Assembly (NCBI GenBank): GCA_025353305.1 | Contig: JANXQX010000197.1 | Coordinates: 1 to 6,479, forward strand | Length of the DNA: 6,479 nt | Direction: 5' to 3' | From: Holophagaceae bacterium | GTDB taxonomy: Bacteria > Acidobacteriota > Holophagae > Holophagales > Holophagaceae | Shown: positions 1 to 5,496 of the stretch, one piece after another | Layout: each line of letters starts with the position of its first letter | Numbering within the stretch: the stretch's first letter is position 1 | Program-made: the position numbers and the translations under genes | Notes under the pieces: model-generated | Told to the model about the DNA's origin: nothing | The model's database searches: none | What the model saw: only the letters and a program-made list of their open reading frames with translations

Positions 1-84
1 CCAGCCATCCATCTCTAGGGAAGCCACCAATGCAGGCGATTTTAAGGACTCGCCATCCACAACAAGGAGGAGGGGTCGGGACAT
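1..84 (-). CDS. Partial N-terminus of a probable response-regulator receiver-domain protein
   Basis: The gene runs off the left edge, so only 28 codons are visible. It begins with ATG at 84 on the minus strand and stays open to base 1. The peptide starts MSRPLLLVVDGESLK and continues to LEMDGW. This matches the beginning of a CheY-like receiver domain: a hydrophobic first strand (LLLVVD), an acidic cluster, then helix 1 ending in LExDG(W/Y). The usual acidic cluster is DDE or DD; here it reads D-G-E, so one metal-binding acidic position appears to be glycine. A purine stretch GAGAAGG lies just upstream, unusually close to the ATG. A plausible promoter (TTGCCG, 18-base spacer, TACACT) lies 5' of it. 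The gene diverges from rpsU. The rest of the protein, including the phospho-acceptor Asp and any output domain, is outside the window, so the call rests on a short stretch. Confidence 0.5.
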   Translation of the reverse strand, partial: MSRPLLLVVDGESLKSPALVASLEMDGW

Positions 85-104
85 GCCTTCTCTGAGAAAA
101 TGAA

Positions 105-134
105 AGTGTAGCCTTTGTATAAGGATAGCGGCAA
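105..134 (-). promoter_or_regulatory. Candidate sigma-70-type promoter for the leftward receiver-like gene
   Basis: Read on the minus strand, TTGCCG (134-129) is followed after 18 bases by TACACT (110-105). Each box matches its consensus at four of six positions. Transcription would start near base 98 and give a leader of about 14 bases before the ATG at 84. Placement is good, but no experiment or conservation supports it. Confidence 0.35.
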
Positions 135-135
135 C

Positions 136-160
136 TTGGCCCCGGGGCCTATTGGCCAAT
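136..160. repeat. Cluster of perfect palindromes between the divergent genes
   Basis: GGCCCCGGGGCC (138-149) is a perfect 12-base palindrome. ATTGGCCAAT (151-160) is a perfect 10-base palindrome directly beside it. In addition, TTGGCC at 136-141 is the reverse complement of GGCCAA at 154-159, so the two can combine into one larger fold. A GAATTC palindrome follows at 164-169. The cluster lies in the rpsU upstream region, beside the candidate leftward promoter. It could be an operator for a dimeric regulator or a leader structure. I recognise no specific regulator site. No convincing plus-strand promoter for rpsU was found in 85-259; TATTCT at 197-202 is a possible -10 box without a good -35 box. 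Confidence 0.4.
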
Positions 161-259
161 TCGGAATTCGCACATGGATTAATGGCTCTTCTCGTGTATT
201 CTGGAAGGCCGCCATGACCTTGAGGTCCGGCGAATCTGAGGCGGAAGGGGTGATACTGC

Positions 260-472
260 ATGCCATTAGTCAAGATCAAGGAAGACGAGACGTTTGAAAA
301 CGCTCTGCGACGCTTCAAGCGCAAGTGCGAGAAGTCTGGAATCCTCAGCGAGCTCAAGAAGCGCCAGCACTTCGAAAAGCCGTCCGCGAAGCGGAAACGG
401 AAGATGCTCGCCGCCCGGAAGAAGACCCTGAAGCGCCTCTCCCAGGAGCGCCGCCTCATGAAGGGCGCCTGA
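260..472 (+). CDS. rpsU: 30S ribosomal protein S21
   Basis: This 70-residue, strongly basic protein has the usual length for bacterial S21, or slightly more. The N-terminus [20 protein letters not shown] and the following [11 protein letters not shown] segment are the classic S21 signature: short strand, then helix with conserved R-R-F-K and a K-C-E-K-SG motif. The C-terminal half (about residues 36-70) is a Lys/Arg-rich helical tail ending RRLMKGA. S21 binds the small subunit near the 3' end of 16S rRNA and helps mRNA engagement at initiation. The ATG at 260 is preceded by GGAAGGGG at 243-250, nine bases away, a usable Shine-Dalgarno. A strong terminator begins 23 bases after the stop, so the gene is probably transcribed as a single unit. 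Nothing in it is truncated or odd. Confidence 0.97.
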   Translation: MPLVKIKEDETFENALRRFKRKCEKSGILSELKKRQHFEKPSAKRKRKMLAARKKTLKRLSQERRLMKGA

Positions 473-495
473 TCCAGGCAGCTCCCCATTCCAAG

Positions 496-533
496 CAATC
501 AAAAAGGCCCGATTTCTCGGGCCTTTTTGATTG
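496..533. terminator. Strong intrinsic terminator after rpsU, symmetrical
   Basis: A perfect 17-base-pair stem (496-512 with 517-533) closes a four-base loop TTTC at 513-516. The stem core is GGCCCGA/TCGGGCC, flanked by AAAAA on the left arm and TTTTT on the right. This gives a U-run for rightward transcripts and, by symmetry, one for leftward transcripts. It should end rpsU and insulate mutS2 from it. Confidence 0.93.
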
Positions 534-538
534 GGGCC

Positions 539-627
539 GTGGGCGGTAGGCTGTGGGCTGTGGGCCACAGAAGGTCTTGCCTACAGCCCAAAGCCTCCAG
601 CCTCCAGCCTCCAGCCTCCAGCCTAGA
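539..627. repeat. Inverted array of 7-base repeats forming a long hairpin
   Basis: On the left are four consecutive 7-base units: GTGGGCG, GTAGGCT, GTGGGCT, GTGGGCC (539-566). After a 12-base gap come complementary-sense units: GCCTACA, GCCCAAA, then four exact copies of GCCTCCA (593-620) and a broken GCCTAGA (621-627). The two halves are the same family of unit in opposite orientation. They can fold as 541-565 pairing with 579-603: 25 positions with three mismatches and two G-U pairs, around a 13-base loop at 566-578. The core, 554-565 with 579-590, is continuous apart from one G-U. Every frame in this stretch lacks a plausible gene. It begins five bases after the rpsU terminator. Confidence 0.85.
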
Positions 628-659
628 AAATAGGCCTTGGCTAAACACGGTTCCGAAAG

Positions 660-708
660 CGGCAATCCTAGCCTCAAACGACCATCAGCAATCGTAAATC
701 GGCAATCC
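660..708. repeat. Degenerate 7-base array and 9-base direct repeat just before mutS2
   Basis: CGGCAATCC occurs twice, at 660-668 and 700-708. Inside the second part the sequence falls into three consecutive 7-base units sharing AATC: GCAATCG (688-694), TAAATCG (695-701) and GCAATCC (702-708). The array ends four bases before the mutS2 ATG and occupies the place where a ribosome binding site would normally be. It has the same 7-base period as the hairpin array upstream but a different unit. Between the two arrays (628-659) I see no gene; TTGGCT at 637-642 with GGCAAT at 661-666 (18-base spacer) is a weak promoter candidate. Confidence 0.55.
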
Positions 709-712
709 ACCC

Positions 713-3145
713 ATGCGAATATTCAACCCCGTTCAAGCCGAGCTGGAGGCCCTGGAATTCCCGGACCTGCGGGAGTTGATTGGGCGCGGGGCGAGAACGC
801 TTGCCGGGCGCGCGGCCCTGGCCGCCATGCACCCATTCGATGGCCGGGCAAATCTGCGGCGCTTGCGGCAGATGGAGCTGGAACCGCTTTGGCGGCAGCG
901 GCCAGCGGACCTGCCAATCTCCAACCTGGACACCGCTTTTCAGGAATTGCTGAACCCCGCCGGATGGCTGCTTCCAGAACATTGGCGCAGTTTCCGGGAG
1001 GGTCTTCCGGCCTTGGCGCACCTGGTGCGATCCGTCGCGAGCCTGGTGTGGCCAGCGGATTTGATCGCGCCGGAAGGCGCTCATCCAGGCATTGACTGCC
1101 TGCAGGTCACCGCGACCCTGCTGCCGGACCCGACTCCCTTCGCCGAACGGTTCCGCCGCGTCTTCACCGAGGACGGCCTGCTGGATGCTCTCAAAGTACC
1201 GGGCCTTGCAGAGCTGCACAGCCTGCGCCAGCGGGCTTTCCAGTCGGTGCAAGCCAAGTTGAACAGGCTCCTCAGGGACCATGCGGAAGCGTTCCAGGAA
1301 GCTTCCATCGTGGAGCGCAATGGACGATTCTGCCTTCCCGTCCGCTCGGATCGCCGGGGGCAGATGGAGGGTCTGGTGCTGGACCGCTCCAACACTGGCG
1401 CCACTTTGTTTCTGGAGCCCATGAGCGTGGTGGCGCTCAACAACGAGTATGTGGAAGCTGACAGCAGGTACACACAAGCAGTCCAGGCCTTCCTGCGGCG
1501 CCTGTTGGAGGAGTTGCGCGAGCATCGCGAAGACTTCATGAGGTGGCGCGACTTCCAGGGTGAGGTCGATGAGATCATCGCGCTGCTGCGCTGGCAGAGC
1601 CTCTGCGCAGGCTCGCTGCCGGAGCTGAATGCCAAACGGCTGCATCTGGCCGTCGCCCGCCATCCACTGCTGCTGGCGAAGGTGCGGGAGGCCCTGGAGC
1701 TGGAACCGCTTGATCACGATGTGGTGCCGCTATCTCTCGAGCTGCACGATGGCTGTCCGGGGCTCGTGATCTCAGGCTCCAATACCGGCGGCAAAACCGT
1801 GGTGCTGAAGACCGTGGGTTTGCTGGCCTGCCTGGGTCATGCGGGTTGCGCCATCCCCGCCGAAAATGGAAGCACCCTGCCCCCGTTGCCGAGTTTGCAC
1901 GCCGATATTGGCGATCACCAGTCCCTGCTGGGCAGCCTCTCCACTTTTTCCAGCCATATAATCCACGTGAAGAATATCCTTCAGCATGCCAGGCCAGGCG
2001 GTCTGGTGCTGCTGGATGAATTGGGCACCGGCACCGATCCCAAAGAAGGCGCCGCTTTGGGCATCGCCATCCTCCAGGCCCTGAGCCGCCGCGGCGCATG
2101 GGTGCTTTGTTCCACCCATCTTGGCGAGATCAGCCGGTGGGCCCTTTCCAATGCGCGCTTCCAGAATGCATCGGTGCAGTTCGACGAAGAAAAACTCGCC
2201 CCCACCTACCACCTGATGGTGGGTCTGCCGGGCCAGAGCCGCGCCCTGTCCATCGCCAGGCGCCTGGGCCTGCCACCGCAGGTCCTGGACCACGCGAACC
2301 AGGTCCTGGGCCGGCGGGAAAAGGACTGGCGCGAATTCCTCCAAAAACTCGAGTCGGATCGTCTGCGGGTTCTGCAACTCGAATCCGAATTGCATACGGG
2401 CCAGCAGCTCCTGGAAAAGGACCGCCGAATCCTGCAGCAGCGCGAAGAGCACCTGCGCGAATCGCATGAAAAGGCCCAACGCGAAGGCACCGAAAAAGTG
2501 GAACGCGTGCTGGATTTCCTGGACCACGAAGGCAAGCGCCTGGTGAAAGAACTGAAATCGAAAGCCAGGCTTTCAGAAAACGCCGACCGCTTGGGCATGG
2601 AGACCAACGAACGCGTGAAGCTGCTCACGAAGATCTCCGGTTCTGAGCTGAAGTCCATGGTCCACAAACCCAATCCCACAAAGGATCTTCCAGGCCTGAA
2701 GCTGGATGGATTCGCCCGCCACCGGGGCCTGGGACTGGAAGGCCGCATCACTGCCATCAAGGGCGATCGCGTGACCCTGGAAGTGGCTCCCGGCAAACGG
2801 TTCGAGGCCCGGGCTGGCGAGCTCGATCCCCTGCATCGCAAGGATCTTGAAACGCCTAAAGCGCTGGAAGGCAGGGTGCGTGTCCGCGTGGATGGCAGCG
2901 ACGCCATGGAAGAACTGAACCTCATCGGCCGCGCCAGCGACGATGTGGATTCCGAAGTCCACCGCTTCGTGGAAAGCGCCCTCGCAGGGGGCCGCCTCCA
3001 TATCCGGATCGTCCACGGCCATGGCACCGGAAGGCTGAAAAGTTCCGTGCGCCTGGCGTTGCAAGGCCACCCCGGCATCAAGCACATCGAGGACGCCCCC
3101 TTGAGCCAAGGCGGCGCCGGAGCGACACTGGTCACACTCAGGTGA
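713..3145 (+). CDS. mutS2: MutS2-family ATPase with C-terminal Smr domain
   Basis: The 810-residue protein is about the usual MutS2 length and lacks the mismatch-recognition domain of MutS. The N-terminal region (about 1-310) contains the family block RNGRFCLPVRSDRRG...GATLFLEP at 202-236. The ATPase follows, with Walker A GSNTGGKT (355-362), signature GSLSTFSSH (407-415), Walker B LVLLDE (431-436), D-loop LGTGTDP and switch His469 in STH. A charged coiled coil spans about 535-640, a KOW-like segment about 668-712 and the Smr domain about 730-810 with HGHGTG at 768-773. The Smr front motif, normally LDxRG or LDxHG, is LNLIG at 735-739. Family members are known to suppress recombination or to split collided ribosomes; which applies here is not visible. 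An in-frame TAA at 695-697 makes 713 the earliest start, and no Shine-Dalgarno precedes it. No terminator follows the stop. Confidence 0.95.
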   Translation: MRIFNPVQAELEALEFPDLRELIGRGARTLAGRAALAAMHPFDGRANLRRLRQMELEPLWRQRPADLPISNLDTAFQELLNPAGWLLPEHWRSFREGLPALAHLVRSVASLVWPADLIAPEGAHPGIDCLQVTATLLPDPTPFAERFRRVFTEDGLLDALKVPGLAELHSLRQRAFQSVQAKLNRLLRDHAEAFQEASIVERNGRFCLPVRSDRRGQMEGLVLDRSNTGATLFLEPMSVVALNNEYVEADSRYTQAVQAFLRRLLEELREHREDFMRWRDFQGEVDEIIALLRWQSLCAGSLPELNAKRLHLAVARHPLLLAKVREALELEPLDHDVVPLSLELHDGCPGLVISGSNTGGKTVVLKTVGLLACLGHAGCAIPAENGSTLPPLPSLHADIGDHQSLLGSLSTFSSHIIHVKNILQHARPGGLVLLDELGTGTDPKEGAALGIAILQALSRRGAWVLCSTHLGEISRWALSNARFQNASVQFDEEKLAPTYHLMVGLPGQSRALSIARRLGLPPQVLDHANQVLGRREKDWREFLQKLESDRLRVLQLESELHTGQQLLEKDRRILQQREEHLRESHEKAQREGTEKVERVLDFLDHEGKRLVKELKSKARLSENADRLGMETNERVKLLTKISGSELKSMVHKPNPTKDLPGLKLDGFARHRGLGLEGRITAIKGDRVTLEVAPGKRFEARAGELDPLHRKDLETPKALEGRVRVRVDGSDAMEELNLIGRASDDVDSEVHRFVESALAGGRLHIRIVHGHGTGRLKSSVRLALQGHPGIKHIEDAPLSQGGAGATLVTLR

Positions 3146-3188
3146 GCGGTTTACATGCCCAGCTCTTTCCCATGAAACCCGTCACACC

Positions 3189-3197
3189 TGCCACAAT
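3189..3197 (+). promoter_or_regulatory. Weak candidate extended -10 element before the SRPBCC gene
   Basis: TGCCACAAT at 3189-3197 fits the extended -10 pattern TGn followed by a hexamer matching TATAAT at four of six positions. No good -35 box lies 17-18 bases upstream. The gap after mutS2 is only 78 bases and holds no terminator, so read-through from mutS2 is an equally good explanation for expression of the next gene. Confidence 0.22.
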
Positions 3198-3223
3198 CGG
3201 AAATCTTAAACAGGAAGGCTTTC

Positions 3224-3649
3224 ATGACCTCCATCGCCACCGACACAGCTGCCCTTGCCCTGCCCGCAGAGAAGTTATTCACGTTTCTCGCGGACCTTTC
3301 CAACCACCGGGCCTTCCTGGAACCTGAGGCGAAGGATTTCAGCGGCGACTCGGATACCCACCGCTACAAGATCGAAGTGATGGGCATGACCATGCCCGTG
3401 GAAGCGGTCATCGGCGAAAAGGTTTCACCTACACTCGTCACGCTGGTGCCCGGCGCAAAAAAAATGTTCGATCACACCCTGCGTTTCGAGATCACGCCGA
3501 GCGGCGGGGAATGCCACCTGCGGATCGTGGACGAAGCCGACCTGCCGGCGATGATGAAGATGATGGGCGCCGAGAAACTGCTGAAGGCACAGCTGGACAG
3601 CGCCCTGGTGAAGATCCAGGACTTGGCGAAGGCAGGCAAGCTGGGGTGA
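3224..3649 (+). CDS. Small SRPBCC/START-like (Bet v1 fold) protein
   Basis: The 141-residue product looks like a single-domain SRPBCC protein, a fold with a deep cavity for hydrophobic ligands. Visible features fit: an N-terminal strand, the helix ALPAEKLFTFLADLSNHRAFL (about 11-31) typical of the family's first helices, alternating strands through the middle (RYKIEVMGMTMPVEAVIGEKV, TLRFEITPS, CHLRIVDEAD), and a long C-terminal helix (about 108-138) rich in Met and Leu. There is no signal peptide or membrane segment, so it is probably cytoplasmic. The ATG at 3224 has AGGAAGG at 3212-3218 with a five-base spacer, one of the best ribosome binding sites in the window. It follows mutS2 by 78 bases without a terminator and may share its transcript. 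The ligand or reaction cannot be read from the sequence. An eight-base A tract (3457-3464) lies inside the gene. Confidence 0.82.
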   Translation: MTSIATDTAALALPAEKLFTFLADLSNHRAFLEPEAKDFSGDSDTHRYKIEVMGMTMPVEAVIGEKVSPTLVTLVPGAKKMFDHTLRFEITPSGGECHLRIVDEADLPAMMKMMGAEKLLKAQLDSALVKIQDLAKAGKLG

Positions 3650-3666
3650 AATAATCCAAAGTTACT

Positions 3667-3686
3667 GGTCCACTGTCTTGTGGGCC
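3667..3686 (+). terminator. Weak hairpin after the SRPBCC gene
   Basis: GGTCCAC (3667-3673) can pair with GTGGGCC (3680-3686) around a six-base loop, giving seven pairs, one of them G-U. No T-run follows, so it is not a convincing intrinsic terminator. It is the only clear hairpin I found between 3650 and the next gene; the rest of 3650-3765 shows no gene or clear promoter. Confidence 0.25.
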
Positions 3687-3765
3687 CACTCCGTACCTTG
3701 CGATATGAGGCCAAGTTCCCTTCGGGCACCATCCATTCGTTCAAGGCATGATGAAGGCACACACT

Positions 3766-3778
3766 GGAGCCTTCGATT
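3766..3778 (+). promoter_or_regulatory. Ribosome binding site and ATT start codon of the first DUF4139 gene
   Basis: GGAG at 3766-3769, six bases, then ATT at 3776-3778. The next gene has the same arrangement: AGGAG (5487-5491), five bases, ATG at 5497. Translation from the ATT gives MRALSLALTASLLLPAQ, which lines up with MRIPTLALALAALPLCAQ of the neighbour. The reading frame is open only from 3755 (TGA at 3752-3754), and it contains no ATG, GTG or TTG before 3899. A second possibility is CTG at 3764, preceded by GAAGG at 3753-3757 with a six-base spacer. The ATT fits better because the two proteins then align from residue 1. Confidence 0.6.
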
Positions 3779-5443
3779 CGCGCCCTCTCTCTTGCCCTAA
3801 CGGCTTCCCTGCTTCTGCCCGCCCAGGCACCTGAAATCCGAAGCAACGCCAAGGATCGCAGCAATCTGTCCCTCACTATCTACCAGGATGGTTGGGCAAT
3901 GGTGCAGGACACGCGCCGCGTAGACCTACCCAAAGGCCCATCCCGCCTAGCTTTCGCGGATGTGGCCGCACAGATGAACCCACGAACGGCGCTGCTTCAT
4001 GCCATGCAACAAAACGATGACACTCGCCTGGGTGAACGGAATTTTGAATTCGAACTCATCACCCAGGGCACCCTCTTGACGAAGTCATTCGGTACCAAAG
4101 TGCGGATGAAGGTTCCAAATTCGGATGAGAACGGCATCACCCTTGATCCCGTTGAAGGCACCCTAGCTTCACTGCCTCAAACCGATTTATGGTCACCCCT
4201 CCCCACCGTCTGGACCCGCCAGTTTCTTGGGCTCCACAAACGGGAATTGGTGCAAAAAGAAGGCCCCTTCCACTATCGCCTTGCCAAGGCGGAGCCGAAC
4301 GTGCTCGTGCAAACTCCAGAAGGGCTGAGTACAACCAAGCCCGGTGAGGTTGCGCTTACGAAGATGCCGCTTGACCTGCGCGCCCAGCCCACCCTGGTGC
4401 AGGATCTGGTAAGCCCGACGGGAGGCCCGCGGGACTTGGAACTGGCCTATCTCACACAAGGCCTGAACTGGTCTTCCCACTACGTGGCCACTCTCGACAG
4501 CGACCTGCAGCAAATGGACCTGGATTGCTTCGTGACCGTTGAAAATAAAAGCGGCGTGGCTTTCGAGCGGGCGAAGATTTCACTACTTGCGGGGGAAGTG
4601 AATCGAGTGGCAGAATCCAATCCCTTTGAAGATGAAGATGAATCACTCTCCACAGCAGCAGTCGTCGTAGCGGTAGTGGCGACGCCACCCACTTTCAGTG
4701 AGCAACAGCTCCTGGACTACCACCTTTTCACATGGAGCGCACCAACAACCCTGAAGCAGAATCAGGAGAAACAACTTTTGCTGTTTTCGGCGCGTCGCAT
4801 TCCTTTGAATCCTCTGATTCAGGTTGCCCTGGAACTGGATGCGGCGGAGAACCATGCCAGGGATTACGAGAAAGGCCAATCAATTCCTGTATGGCTTACT
4901 GCTTTGTTCAAGAACACAGCGGCCTCCAATCTGGGACGCCCCCTCCCCTATGGAATCGTGGCGGCGGTCTACCGCACCCATGAAGGCCTCGCTTTCCCCC
5001 TTCCAGAAGAACTTTTCTTGGATTCAGTATCCAAGGGGGAAGACGCCACCTTGAATCTGGGAATCGCTCACGGGTTAACAGCAAATTTGTTTCATCTCGA
5101 ATCTCGGAAAGAAACGCGGTTGGAAATTGTTAACCGTATAAAAGGACCCCTCGCCAAGGTCTTTCTGCAGTCAATCTTCACCCGGAAAACCTTTGAGGAA
5201 GCGGCCGGGCCCTACGAAGGAATTGACCGGCCAGGCACGATCGCCACATATCGATTGGATCTCGTCAACGACTTATCCCGATCAAAGCAAATGGAGCTGT
5301 TAATTCAAATGTTGGAGGGCATGCGGCTGCTCCGCGCGGATGCTCCCCATGAAAAACGGGACGCTAATTCTGAACTCGCCAAAGTACTCCTGCCCGCCCA
5401 TTCAGAAACTTCCCTCACCCTTCAAGTTTGGCGGCCCAACTAG
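3776..5443 (+). CDS. Exported DUF4139-family protein, first of a tandem pair, with non-standard start
   Basis: From the ATT the product is 555 residues; a caller restricted to usual starts would begin at 3899 (514 residues) and lose the signal peptide and the first conserved strand. Residues 1-19 form a signal peptide (MR, hydrophobic core, ending PAQA). LSLTIYQDGWAMVQDTRRVDLPKG then matches SLAVTIYNENLALVKDTREVRLPKG in the next gene. Further shared blocks are RAxPTLV, LELxYLTxGLxW and AGxVNR. The C-terminal half contains FKNTAASNLGRPLPYG, typical of DUF4139. Compared with its neighbour it carries about 38 extra residues between NFEFEL and RAQPTL (roughly residues 129-171). It also has an acidic patch FEDEDES followed by a hydrophobic STAAVVVAVVA run. 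Its codon choice is visibly less GC-biased. Relatives are annotated DUF4139 or mucoidy-inhibitor-like; the function is unknown. The stop is TAG at 5441-5443, and 53 bases without a terminator lead to the paralogue. Confidence 0.8.
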   Translation: MRALSLALTASLLLPAQAPEIRSNAKDRSNLSLTIYQDGWAMVQDTRRVDLPKGPSRLAFADVAAQMNPRTALLHAMQQNDDTRLGERNFEFELITQGTLLTKSFGTKVRMKVPNSDENGITLDPVEGTLASLPQTDLWSPLPTVWTRQFLGLHKRELVQKEGPFHYRLAKAEPNVLVQTPEGLSTTKPGEVALTKMPLDLRAQPTLVQDLVSPTGGPRDLELAYLTQGLNWSSHYVATLDSDLQQMDLDCFVTVENKSGVAFERAKISLLAGEVNRVAESNPFEDEDESLSTAAVVVAVVATPPTFSEQQLLDYHLFTWSAPTTLKQNQEKQLLLFSARRIPLNPLIQVALELDAAENHARDYEKGQSIPVWLTALFKNTAASNLGRPLPYGIVAAVYRTHEGLAFPLPEELFLDSVSKGEDATLNLGIAHGLTANLFHLESRKETRLEIVNRIKGPLAKVFLQSIFTRKTFEEAAGPYEGIDRPGTIATYRLDLVNDLSRSKQMELLIQMLEGMRLLRADAPHEKRDANSELAKVLLPAHSETSLTLQVWRPN

Positions 5444-5496
5444 GTCTGCCTTTGCTTCAGTTTCCCTTCACCCCCACCCTAATCCCAGGAGTCCCC

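Noticed and set aside
42..266. 74-residue minus-strand open frame upstream of rpsU
   Set aside because: No family resemblance and no ribosome binding site; it overlaps the rpsU start, and a different minus-strand frame gives the receiver-like start at 84.
593..624. CRISPR-like array
   Set aside because: The units are 7 bases long, directly contiguous and without spacers; this is a simple tandem repeat.
456..710. 84-residue minus-strand frame with a Gly-Trp-Arg-Leu repeat
   Set aside because: The protein repeat is only the 7-base DNA repeat read in frame (period three times seven bases); it crosses the rpsU terminator.
674..1717. 347-residue minus-strand open frame
   Set aside because: It lies wholly antisense to mutS2 and its upstream repeats, has a composition of low-complexity Gln/Leu/Arg, no recognisable domain, and arises from the codon bias of the real gene.
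1772..2527. 251-residue minus-strand open frame
   Set aside because: Antisense to the conserved mutS2 ATPase motifs, which fix the real frame.
2206..3135. 309-residue minus-strand open frame, Ser/Arg-rich
   Set aside because: Antisense shadow of the mutS2 coiled-coil and Smr regions; the Ser/Arg composition is the reverse complement of GC-rich codons.
3142..3327. 61-residue plus-strand frame starting with GTG at the mutS2 stop
   Set aside because: The overlap with the mutS2 stop suggested translational coupling, but it has no homology and runs out of frame through the well-supported SRPBCC gene.
3748..3834. Short frame from ATG ATG AAG as the true start of the DUF4139 gene
   Set aside because: It is one base out of phase with the signal-peptide frame and ends at TGA 3832-3834. 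It would require a frameshift, whereas the ATT at 3776 explains the data without one.
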